Both the position numbers and the translations under genes were made by a program. A stretch of DNA of 64,000 bases from Rotaria macrura (lineage: Eukaryota > Rotifera > Eurotatoria > Philodinida > Philodinidae). Positions 35,586-45,927 of the stretch are shown here, piece by piece (the stretch's first letter is position 1; each line of letters begins with the position of its first letter). The notes below the pieces were generated by a model. That model was not told where the DNA came from and made no database searches. It saw only the letters and a list, made by a program, of their open reading frames with translations. The stretch covers positions 62,001 to 126,000 of the forward strand of contig OENT01000215.1 of the NCBI GenBank assembly GCA_900239685.1, written 5' to 3'.

Positions 35586-36344
35586 ATGTCTTGCCGAACT
35601 TTTGTGAGAAGGTTTTGGGATCAAGGTCACTTCACATCAATGCTGATGGTTGTCTTCTATGGATCCGAATATACCACGCAAATTATCCGTTGGCACAACT
35701 ATGAGAAATCATATGCCGACAGCTTCGACAAAAAAAGCGGTTACTTTGTGGGTGTTCTCATACAATTGATTATCAATGTGCTTAGCTTATCACTTCTTGT
35801 GACATGGCTAGTTTGTAGAAACGCTTCCCTTAGTTTGAAGGCTACTCCGTGGATTTGCAGCATCCTGCTTGTTGTTCTATTCGCCTGTGAATTTATTGCA
35901 TGTTTGATTCCTTCATCGGAGTCCAAAGTGGATAACCTGACCTATTTGTGTCAAACTGCTCTAGACCTATGTGCCTGTAGCTTTGCTATTTTATATTTTA
36001 CTTTCAAGCGAGATTCTGTGGTGTTCCAAGATGGAAACGATAGAAAAACGATGGCCGATCTGAATAAAAATCTTGGTTTCATACTTTTCGCCTGTATTCT
36101 GCATGTCCTTCTCATCGTTATTGGCTTTGCTATCAACATCATACACGAAACAACCATGTGTAGATTTTCCATCTATTATCTTGTTTCTATCTTGGAAAAC
36201 ATTCTTCTCTTTGAAATCTTGCATCTTGCTATCGATCTCATCGTCGAAACCAGAGCAATGACTAGCGTCTTCCATCAACAAGAGACAGGCAACAACAATC
36301 ATCTGGCAACACCGAATGCCCAGGCAAACATCCACGATCAATGA
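35586..36344 (+). CDS. Multi-pass membrane protein of unknown function, single exon
   Basis: 252 residues. Five clear hydrophobic helices: ~53-77, 88-108, 118-140, 162-186 and 195-220. A shorter apolar stretch at 16-30 may be a sixth. The loop between helices 3 and 4 is basic then polar (KRDSVVFQDGNDRK), and the C-terminus is Asn/Gln-rich (QQETGNNNHL). The ATG follows a stop and the ATTCAGAACTAACACG leader; no intron signals are seen and the frame closes with TGA. Codon use looks less AT-biased than the flanking repeats, which supports a real gene. I do not recognise the family. It stands alone between repeat copies, so context gives no functional hint. Confidence 0.65.
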   Translation: MSCRTFVRRFWDQGHFTSMLMVVFYGSEYTTQIIRWHNYEKSYADSFDKKSGYFVGVLIQLIINVLSLSLLVTWLVCRNASLSLKATPWICSILLVVLFACEFIACLIPSSESKVDNLTYLCQTALDLCACSFAILYFTFKRDSVVFQDGNDRKTMADLNKNLGFILFACILHVLLIVIGFAINIIHETTMCRFSIYYLVSILENILLFEILHLAIDLIVETRAMTSVFHQQETGNNNHLATPNAQANIHDQ

Positions 36345-37555
36345 CACTGTTTTCTCATAAAGTCGAAAACGAAAGTATTGTTTTAAGGACAACTTAGAAA
36401 TACTCGGTAAGCAAACGCTTCAAAATTCTTAACATTCTGCTGAATTTTTCCAATAAAAATATATAATCGATGAATCCCGCAGGCCTCGTTCTATAGGCAC
36501 TCAACATTAAAATATATGAATGTCTTCGAAATGATTTGAAAACTGTCTATCCTCTAGAGTAACATATGTTAATCATTTGGGGAACACAGTTTGCCGAGAT
36601 AAATTGATAAATAAGAAAGCTACGATTTAAGATGAAACCAGACGAAATTTAAACTGCCAATTGCAGGTTTTGAATATTTTCAATTCAACCCTCTAATTTA
36701 ACTGTCGAGTTTAAACATTCTTTAACCAGAATATTCAACAAGCATCTACAACATAGGTAGTTTTTTCTATTCTATACAAGCCTAACACACTTTTGTTAGT
36801 CAATTGATCATCAGAGGATGTGTGGCTGTAGTCATCTAAAACCATTTTGGCAAAAAAATCATTACATAAATGATTTTAATCGATTTCACACATAAACGAT
36901 CGACAAAAGTGCGAGTGTGAACGTGCATGGTAGTCTGGGTGTTGACGATTCTTTCCACCAACGATTCCACATTCACACACTACAATGTTAGCACTTCAAG
37001 TATAACGGATCGTTTCATTTTTGTTGTTGATTCTACCAGAATACTCCTGCACTACGTTTGATCAAGATTATGGATGCACCGATTTCAGTGAATACATGAT
37101 ACAGTCAACTAGTGCAGGCTTCATAGTTAAAACTCGAATTCATGTATATCCATGTAAAAATAAATTTGCGCATAATTATTGGTATTAACCATTGTCGTAG
37201 TTACCATGTAAAAACTCCCTAGAAACTCTACACGTGTGCCATGCAGTGTTCATATGGTATACATTTGAATGTGATCGGTAGTTTGAATTTACATAGTGTT
37301 AAAGAACTATCGTCAAAATACAGCTCGAATGACAGTGTAAACTTATAAACGTCTTATTGGTGCTTTTCAGCATATCATAAGAGACAGTCGCTTTCCACAC
37401 ATTTTGGTCTATAAATATTTATCAAAGGTATCGCTATCACTCGTATTTATCATTCCTATGAATTCCTTGACACAAATTCTTTTCGTTTTACGCTGAAGTA
37501 ATCAATCCATAATATAATCAACAGCGGAAACTATATATACGAATACTAAATTGCA
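36345..37555. other. Non-coding, nothing recognised
   Basis: AATAAA at ~36454 may end the preceding transcript. No gene or repeat structure was seen in the remainder. Confidence 0.4.
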
Positions 37556-37875
37556 GTTACCCAGGTCGTTCGTTCCGGAGACCGGATCCGGCCGGAACCC
37601 GCCGGAAACGGGATATTTTTCGGCTACTTCCTGCCGGTTCCGGTGTATTTCCGGTCGGAAAAACCACCGAAACATGGAAGCAGTATTCCGGCCGGAATTA
37701 TCCGTACCCGGAACCTGGATATTCCGGAAACCGGAAATCTCAAGGAAATACCTCGGATCAGCTAGGAACCAACCCGAACCATGGTAAGTTCCGCCAGGAT
37801 CCAACCGTAAAATACAATAATCCGGTAAAGAAGCATCGGGAAAGAGTCGGAATCCACCGTATTCCGATCAAATTA
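37556..37875 (+). mobile_element. CCGGAA-family element with TACCCAGGTC end
   Basis: Starts TTACCCAGGTCGTTCG (37557). The body is a dense mixture of CCGGAA, TTCCGG and CCGGCC words, strikingly GC-rich against the local background. It is colinear with the minus-strand copy at 34725-34990 and shares AAGCAGTATTCCGG with 31.6 kb. The terminal TACCCAGGTC is identical to both ends of the element at 42103-42432. The right end is not sharp. Non-coding. Confidence 0.65.
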
Positions 37876-37969
37876 TTTCTGCTTTGGAAATCAGGCCTCC
37901 GCTTGAAAAACAATTAAATCGCATAATAAATTCTCATTTATATCATTCCTTGATCTCCAAATCATCGAT

Positions 37970-38000
37970 TTACAAAAAAAGACCTTTAAAGGTCTTTTTT
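37970..38000. repeat. Short AAAGACCTTTAAAGGTCTTT palindrome
   Basis: A perfect inverted repeat of AAAAAGACCTTT with its complement, flanked by A and T runs, so it looks like a strong hairpin followed by a T-tract. In this eukaryotic setting a terminator role cannot be assumed. Related AAAGGTCTT words occur near 34.45-34.65 kb. Confidence 0.4.
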
Positions 38001-38494
38001 GGGATTTTTTTGTCTAATTCCTTTATTTTGAGGACGATGTCCATCAGCGGGACAGTCTACCGTATTTTGATGGGGTCGCTTGAAAATTCGAGATTTGTTA
38101 CTTAATGTGATATTGGTTTCAGAGAATTAATTTGTATGCGAAATGTTTTGATAAAAATATCAAATGAAAGGTCCTTCAGAGACTTTAGAAGCGTCACTTA
38201 CCTTGATTGAAGACTCAGGAAAGTCTCAAAACGCTGGTGTTTAAGATGTGTGGTGCTCTTACACATATCGTTTTTGGTTTATCAAAGTCTAAAAATCTGA
38301 TTTTTAGGTCTTCCGAGTGAAAATTCCTATTTTTGTGACAGAAGCGAGTTTGTAGAGAAATGTATAATGTTTCACTTGAATTTTATTTGTTCCCATGGTA
38401 TGTTCTGGTGTGTTTTAGGCTTGTTTAAAAAAGAAGAAAAAACTGGATTCAAAATTCGGAGACTTAACTTAGTAATTCTGAATATTTAGCGCTG

Positions 38495-38822
38495 TTTGGG
38501 AAACGGCCAAATGAGTTTTCGGGAGCTTAGCGGAAACGGTCAGATCTGAGCCGTGTTCTCTCCGGATGGGAAATTTGCTTTTTCTGTTATCGGTATCCGG
38601 TCCGGAAACGGTCGGATCTGCACCGTATGTGGTCTGGGCTTGGAAACGGTGTTTTCCGACGTCGGATCCCGTATAGGAAACGGGAACCGTATCCGTGGAT
38701 ACGCTCTGGTGCCCGGAATCGCCGGGAAGTAAGCCGGAACCGATTTCAGAAACCCGCTTCCGGAATTCGTCGGAATAACACGGGATCCGGCCGGTTACCA
38801 CCGTACGTCTCGGACCTGGTAA
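38495..38822 (-). mobile_element. Copy of the 33.39-kb TACC(C)AGG element, inverted
   Basis: Ends GGACCTGGTAA at 38812-38822, the complement of TTACCAGGTCC. The body contains GGAAACGGTC repeats and is colinear with 33390-33635 when reversed (details at that entry). The GC-rich interior is rich in TCCGG, GGATCC and CGGAAAC. Frames on both strands are open for ~105 codons but show no protein features. Confidence 0.6.
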
Positions 38823-39832
38823 GACATGCTATTACCTTTACTTGTCCACTAAAAGCATTGAATTCAAGCAGAAAATTTTACAATAAAAACTTCATCTATG
38901 TCCATTGTAGTACTCGAAAAATACTTTATCTAACAGGTTAAAGTATATGCGAATAGATTTTACATCAACTGTATGATAAAGAAAGCCATCGAAATTTCAC
39001 TACAGAACACTAAAATAAAACCACAATAATGTACTTGAATTAGTTGGGAAGATTTTCTAGAAGATGCAAACATGCTACAACGAACAATAAACGTGTAAGC
39101 AGTGCTTCGGACGAAACCATGCTCATTGTTATAGCTGGCATATCTATGAAATAGGCAAAATCCGTTCAGTCAGACAACATACCCGTTGAACTCGTTGTGT
39201 TGCCTAAATTAAAATCACAGCTTAATGCTATAACGCATGAATAAATATTTTCTTACGTTAATCATAAATAATTTCATATTTTTGTACTCGATTGTTTTCC
39301 AAATCAATAGCATAAAGAGACCCATTACTATCAAATACAATATGGAGTGGATAAAATATTTTATCAGATTCCTTTCTATCTCTACCAGTACATGCAGCGA
39401 TGCATTCTCTTTTATTTGAGCTTGGTGTCCAACGTATAATTCGATTATTGCCACGAAATGCACCCAGTTGAGTCAATAATGACTACTGGTTTAGTAGAAT
39501 CTACTGAACTAGATTAATTTTTTCTATTCGTATCAGCTGCAGCGGTATAACTAAAGGGTCTATCATCATCAACGATCTTCTTCTGAATCCGGCGATTGTC
39601 AGCATCCCCAATGTACAATTGTTCATTTCGATAGACATAGATTCTCATACGATAACAAAGATTTGTTGGTTTATTTGGTAATCAAGATCCCCAGTAAATA
39701 AAGTACTTATTTCAATATTCGATGGATCTACCGAAAAACGTATCACTATGCTTTCAAATACCAAACTCACAAATACATTGCCAATATCATCGATAAACAG
39801 ATTGTATATGCTTTTAGGTCGATATGCTCCGT

Positions 39833-41640
39833 CTAGGGATGCAACGGTAACGGTGAATCACTGGTTCACCGTTCTAATAGTAATCACCTTTACGGGTAAC
39901 CGTACCAACCGGTAACCGATACAGCCGATAACTGTTCCGAACTGTGACCGTTTCACCGATGACCGGTTAAACAGGTAACCGTTAATACCGGTTAATACCG
40001 ACTAATGCTGGTTAATACCAGCTAAAAACTGCTTGATACCGGTTTATACTGGTTTATTGGTAACAGTCAAAAATGTCCCCAGTTTTTCGTTCACATGAAA
40101 AAATGTCCCTGAAATATTGTCCCTCAAAAAAATGTTCTCTGCAAGAATGTCCCCAGCAATAATGTTCCCGGCAAAAATGTCCTACGAAAAAACGTCCATT
40201 GATGTTATGTTTTCGTTGATTACTTAACTCTATTGCTCAATTGAATGTTATTGACACAGATCACGCCTTGAGAAAAGAAATCTATCGATGCATATATTCG
40301 TGATTTGTTGTAGAGGATTGGACTAGTCAATAAAACATTCAATAGGAACGATAGAACATTTCACAGAACTAGCATTTGTTGTGCTAACATATATTTCACT
40401 TGTCACTAAAGGAGTATTTTTAATGGAATCAAAAAGATTGACAACCATTCATGAAGTGGAATATTCATCACCATCTCAGTCACCTGAACATTCAGATTTA
40501 GCACCAAGTGCAACTAAACCAACAATTAGAAAAACTTAGTCCAATAAAAGAAAACTTATGTTAATTGTTGATGGCTATAATTTCCAATTAAAAAATTACA
40601 ATAGAAAGAAGACGGTGAAATTTTGGCGTTGTACGAATAGAAATTGTAATGTTATTTTGCATACCAATCATGATGATGAATTCATACGTTTCTCTTCAAC
40701 AGCATATGATCATTCGCATTTACCAGACCCTGCTGATAGAGAAGCGCGAGATTTGAAAAGATCGATGAAGAAACGAGTTGTAACTGAGTTAGTAGCAGTA
40801 AAATAAATAGCCGAACAAGAAATGCGCAATGCATTATTAACAGGTGAAGCTCTGGCTATATTACCTGGTACTAATTCTATTGGTACGACGGTAATATTTT
40901 TATGTAATCTTGATATTTCGATCCTTATGTTTTTTTTTTCTCTAGGTCATGCATTAAAGTATCATCGACGAAAAATGATTCCTTCACTTCCAAAATCATC
41001 TTACTTTTTTAATTCCAGATATATACAAAAGAGATTACAATAATATTGAACGATTTTTGTTACATGCCAGTGATAATTCGACATTGTCGAGGAACGTATG
41101 ACAGAGCTATACAAACGGTTCGATCACAAACAAATCAGCCCACAAAAATTACTAAAAGAACTTTCTTTTTTTGTTTCAAGAGAAGAATGATTTGAAATTT
41201 TATTGTTTGAATTTGGTACGTAGGACAATGTCCTTTACTTAATTTTATGGTTAACTAAAACCCTTATTTTAGAAAAAAAATCTAGAAAACAAAGCACATT
41301 TTTGCGGAGGACATTTCTTCCGGGGACACTTTTGACCTTATTCGGTTTATTGAAGGGACGTAACGGTGAAAATAACCGGTCGTTTCCGTAACCGTCCAAC
41401 CGCCTTTGAACCACCTTATTTGGCTTACTTCGGCATATACCAGCAGGATTAGGTGAATATCGGCTAGTATCAGTGCGTCCGGACTAGAACTGGTTTGCAC
41501 CGGTGATGTCTAATTCACTTTCATTATTGCATGCCTAGTTTATACTGGCTGATACTGGCTTATAACGGTAACCGGTTGAACGGGTTACCGACTGTACCGG
41601 TTATCCATTGTAACGGTTACCGTCACCGTTGCATCCCTAG
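39833..41640 (+). mobile_element. 1.8-kb DNA element with CTAGGGATGCAACGG ends carrying a FLYWCH ORF relic
   Basis: Left end CTAGGGATGCAACGGTAACGG and right end CCGTCACCGTTGCATCCCTAG are inverted repeats. Just inside, both ends carry dense CCGGTTA / TAACCGG words (39850-40060 and 41345-41630). Inside that on the left lies a second tier of degenerate AAATGTCCC repeats (40070-40195), with inverted GGACATTT counterparts on the right (41224-41330). The core holds a broken FLYWCH ORF. It sits inside the NHL pseudogene. No target duplication is obvious, and no transposase catalytic domain is present. Confidence 0.8.
40423..41101 (+). pseudogene. FLYWCH zinc-finger ORF relic within the element
   Basis: Starts MESKRLTTIHEVEY. 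An in-frame TAG precedes a FLYWCH domain (LIVDGYNFQLKNYNRKKT, FWRCTNRNC, HTNHDD, HSHLPDP: the C-x-C...H-x-H pattern). TAA at 40804-40806 interrupts the following EEM-like segment (AEQEMRNALLTGEALAIL). A 64-bp GT..AG intron (about 40891-40946) leads to GHALKYHRRKMIPSLPKS, and a frameshift to IPDIYKRDYNNIERFL, stopping at 41101. FLYWCH domains bind DNA and are common in MULE-related transposable elements. The relic is not translatable as one protein. Confidence 0.75.
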
Positions 41641-42102
41641 ATCAGTTAGTGCACTTTCCCGATAAGCCAGTGATGCATCTAATTATTGTCGAATTCGACC
41701 CGTTGCATAATCATCTCTGTAGACAGCAATTGTAAGGATCAGCGTCATAGATGTATGATTCAATAACGAAGACACTCGTTGGTCCATGGAATTCGTTCAT
41801 ACGAAATCATGGTTCACTACCAATAATGGTGACGTTCGATGGCGAACGATTGGGCGCAACAACAATTCTGTGGTAAAAGCAATCACCAATGTAGAGGGCA
41901 TCGTCATGTGTTATGTGAATGTCTTCATTCCAGTTGAATGCATTTAAAGATGATTCAAATAAGCCGTTACCGATCCCTGTCAGTGTAATGGCAGATTGAG
42001 ACCAAGTTGCTTTTGGCGACAGATGTACCAATGCTTGATAAATAGAAAGAATACTCAAAAGGCTATTGAAATAGCATTCTGGCTATATTTATTTTTCAAT
42101 CC

Positions 42103-42432
42103 TACCCAGGTCGACGATTACGGACTTCGTATACGGCTGTAAACGACCGTATACGCTCCCCCACACGACCGTAAACGGTCGTATTTTAGCTTTTTACATG
42201 GTCCAGTATTACGGTCGTTTATCGCCGTATCGTTTATTGGCAAATACGATCGTATACGGAGGAGTACGGTGGAAAACGGAAACCATTTATGGATTTTGTA
42301 TACGAGGACCGTAAACGATCGTTTTTCTCTCCGTATACGACATGGAGATATACGATCGTAATACTGGACCACGTATTTTGCCGTATTCCTCCGTGTACGG
42401 TCGTTTACGGCCGTGCCTGCTCGACCTGGGTA
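42103..42432. mobile_element. 330-bp MITE with TACCCAGGTCGA ends, ACGGTCGT words inside
   Basis: Left end TACCCAGGTCGACG and right end TCGACCTGGGTA are inverted. The interior consists of ACGGTCGT, TACGGTCG, CGTATACG and CGTAAACG words in both orientations, so much of the element can fold. GTCCAGTATTACGG (42201) has an inverted partner at ~42357-42371. There is no coding capacity; the 134-codon minus frame is a by-product. It lies directly upstream of the remaining NHL pseudogene sequence. Confidence 0.75.
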
Positions 42433-43389
42433 AGAACTAACAATAATAAATGAAAATATTTGTGTTACATCATATAACTGATACTGCTTATTATGTACTC
42501 TATTATTCGTAAGAATCCGCAATCTAGGTCACAATCTAAAACGTCGCATATGTTTTGATGACTCTGTATCATTGAAGTCACTAAAAGTCATGCAAACGTT
42601 CAGTCACACAATTAGCATAAAAAGGAGACTTTGTTGTCAATAATTTGGTGCAGTCGATATTTAAACTCAAATCAAAACCTCTCAATCAAAATTTTCGAAC
42701 TATTTATTACTAGTATGGAGTCATGCATTAGTTGTATATTGGCGAAATTGGATATATTTTATGTGCGACTGTTTTCATGCAAATCCGAAAATAGGAACAG
42801 GAATAAATGGGGATTTCAACATTCTAGGGACAAAGCATTGGAAGCCTTATTTGACTACATACAGATAAAAATGAACTACCTCCTCCTAATATTCTTTCGT
42901 CAAGAAACAGCAGTGGACAAGAAAATCAACGGTGAGATAGATGCTTATTTCAAGCGGATAAATACCGTCGTGGTCAAAAATGCATGATCTTTCTTTTCTG
43001 TTCTTATACTATGCATGCATATACTAAACTACACCGATATATACATTTATATAAATATATCTATGTAAAAAAATATATGTAGACATGTATCTAGAAATGT
43101 AGACTTTGTTTGAAGAATATTTGTAATTCGGTAAATGCTGGCACCACTTGTTCTGCCTATTTTTCTAATTCAATTTATCATAATTCCTATGCGTCCTCAT
43201 TTTTCCGCTAGAAATGTATATGTATACGTCGAGTTTCTATAGCAGCACTTTTGTCTCATGAGAAATAAATGTACAAATAGTCGACTGAGGATTACCAGGA
43301 TTTTTATCGATGGATTAGAGCTATTGCGCATAATATTTTTAATGTGATATGCCGCTGGGAGCTTTTGTCTCCTGAAAATAAACATCTTT
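42433..43389. other. Non-coding or unresolved
   Basis: A 118-codon plus-strand frame (42631-42987) is open but has no recognised domain, and its sequence is low in complexity. It might belong to degenerate transposon DNA beside the mariner relic. (TA)-rich sequence near 43020-43080. Confidence 0.35.
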
Positions 43390-43783
43390 GACACCGATCA
43401 AATTGTTGTCTAACCCTCACCCAATGACATGTACCTTTTTTTAAACCAAAATAATCATGAAGAATAATTTCAGTTGATGCCGATCCAATGTGTAAAGTGT
43501 CTTCTATCCGTTGACATGTGATATGTGGATCAATGTTTACCAGTTCACGAAGACCGTCGATGTTTTCTGGAGTGACTGCAGTTCTTGGTCGGCCAGCACG
43601 GGATTCATCTTCAGAGTGATTCCTGCCACGACTGAATACCTCAAACCAATTGTAAACCGTGGCACGAGAATCACAAGAGTTACCAAAGGTCTTGTGTAAT
43701 GATTCAAGACATTCCTCTTGCGATTATGTTTTTTTGTAATCATGATAAATCATAACTCGAATTTGTTCTCGTGTTAGATTCAT
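43390..43783 (-). pseudogene. Mariner transposase N-terminal relic
   Basis: Minus-strand frame from ATG at 43783: MNLTREQIRVMIYHDYKK, one TAA, then EECLESLHKTFG, RATVYNWFEVFSRGR, DESRAGRPRTAVTPEN, IDPHITCQRIEDTL and HDYFGLKKGTCHW. This is the paired helix-turn-helix DNA-binding region of mariner-type (Tc1/mariner) transposases. The characteristic GRPR linker motif is present. After CHW the expected catalytic half cannot be followed, so only about 130 codons of a ~350-codon family protein remain. Broken by a stop and truncated; inactive. Confidence 0.8.
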
Positions 43784-45927
43784 GACGATGCAAAAAAAAT
43801 GTGTCAGTAGTGAATCACTTAAACTACAAAACAACCGAAGGAAAAATGTCTAAGAGCTAAAACTTTGTATACTTTCTTCCAAGATTTGGGTCTACTATAC
43901 GACAACTACCAAAGTCTTAGATATCTCTTAATTTAATAAAGAATCTAAAAACTTTCAGAATGGTACACGTACATGGCCCAGTTGTACACAAGTGAAACAC
44001 TCATAGACTAGATAAACTTTATGGATTCATACCAACAGTTCTAATTTAATGTAGTGATGGTAGCGAATTTCGAAAGATCTTTTGAAAATCATCACGATGG
44101 TGACAACTTTCTTTGTGATTGGTTGCTACAGGGCAGCCATGCAGCAAATTCTCGACCATGATGAACTTCTATGGTTCCCAGTGTGCTATAGTAGTAGCAA
44201 TTAACACTAATAATAATTATGACCGTTGAATGCATTATTTAACTGTTCCTTCATCTTTCAATTTTATTGAGATCATTAAGTTTGTTTTTCCAATTCTTCT
44301 CGATAGCTATGGATTCATATAGACTCAATCGTGAATATCAAACGTATCTATTGAATATTCAGACATAAAATCATGCAAATCTTCACCAGTTGGCTTCATC
44401 GAAGTACTATCAGAGACGACTGTCATAAATAAATTTTTATGATAGTGTGTTTTGAAAGCTTTTTCAATATCCTGAGTGATACAAGCAAAAAACCTCAATG
44501 ATTTCTTATTTTCGTCTTTTTAAATAAAAAAATGATTGAAATATTTGTTTGTTTTTGCTTTTGCTTTATTTCCGTAATTTTCATAATATTTTTTCTCATT
44601 AGATAAGAACTCAACAGTTACCTTCATGTTCGTAAATATTGGATCAGTTGTTATTATAAATGGCTTGTTGATTTTTAATGACTAATTTTCTAAAAATAAC
44701 GATTAAAGGCCATAATAAACAAGATAAAGTATTTTCTTTTCTTCAGCAGACTTTGGCAATAGTTGGGACATCTCCATAGACATATTCGATAAAATATTTC
44801 TCACTTCAGGAAAATGTCTAAGTTTCTTCTCAGTTGTTTTGGAAGAATAGTTGCACAAAAAGTAAGCTTTCAACAGCGACTTCCAATTAAAATCGTTTCT
44901 CAGAAAAATGCTGTCGACTATACTTGAGAATTCAATTAAAAAGTTACAAGAATTTGTTAATAATCATATATAGACGATTGGATAGTTGTTTATAGTCAAA
45001 ATTTCGCATTGGCAAGCGCAAACTAATATTTCTAGAAAAAATAATTCTCCGTGGAATGAGTCTAAAATGAATCCTCTGATGTGTTGGAAATTGTGTCTGA
45101 AAAAGAGAAAAGTTTTATTTCGTTAATACTGCGCTAAAAGGTATCTATGCTGAACTCATAGATTTGTTACTGAATATTTTCTTTTCATCATAATTCATGA
45201 TACTGGACAACAGTATAGTATATATATATATATATATGTATTTTGGCATACCTTTTAAATAAACGAGAGCAAGAAAAAAATAATAAGAAACTAGAACCGC
45301 ATGACTAACACAAGAAGTATATATAAATAAAACATTGACCCATACACACACGAATGTAACTCTTATTCAGTAAAACTGCTTATTTAAAGCTTAACATTTG
45401 GATATCTTGAACCAAAAATCGTTTTGTTTTTCTTCCGTCATATAGGATAGAAACAAGCATACTGTTCGACAGATATAGAGAGCAAGAATATTGATTGTGC
45501 ATTGGCACGTATAAGATCAAATATAAGAACACAACAAAGAAAACTATTCAAACGGGAAAGAACAGAAAAAATTGAATAAAAATATTAGTCATGTTTTATC
45601 TGAGTACATCAACAATAAATGGAAATTTTCGTGGACTGCCAATTGCAGTTGAGAATGTATCAGTTGAGGATGTTATTGTTGTTTGATAATCACCAAAGAC
45701 AAATCGAAAGCTAAACATAGGAGAGAAATATTCACAGAGCAAATTTCACATATGAACAAACGGATTATACAATAGCCACACTCGCACATGGACAAGCACA
45801 TCGATTCTAATAATATACAACAGTGATGAAAAAAAATACATCAAAATAATAAATTAATTTTAGAAAAATAGTGAAAAAGAAAAACAAGAGAAGCAATGAA
45901 AAAATAGATTATTTTGTGATTTTTTTT
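43784..45927. other. Non-coding, (TA)n tract
   Basis: No gene seen. 45215-45237 is a TA dinucleotide run. The region from 45380 is likely the 3' flank of the RILP-like gene. Confidence 0.4.

Larger units (their letters stand above)
39258..42058 (-). pseudogene. NHL-repeat protein pseudogene split by a mobile element
   Basis: Reading minus from 42058 the frame gives NHL-type repeats (ALYIGDCFYHRIVVAP, then GPTSVFV..YIYDADPYN..LQR). Two TGA codons fall where Trp would be expected. After the element at 39833-41640 the series resumes (LFIDDIGNVFVS), shifts frame (QLYIGDADNRRIQ), and ends with NNRIIRWTP, then SNGSLYAIDLENNRVQKY and a stop at 39258. NHL repeats fold as beta-propellers and mediate binding. 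Stops, at least two frameshifts and the insertion mean no product is expected. The 5' end is undefined and may be lost near the element at 42103. Confidence 0.75.

Noticed and set aside
37502..38801. Open frames of 100-110 codons in GC-rich blocks
   Set aside because: Stops are rare because the blocks are GC-rich; they belong to repeat copies.
42631..42987. 118-codon plus frame as C-terminal half of the mariner
   Set aside because: Wrong strand relative to the transposase relic and no recognisable catalytic motif.
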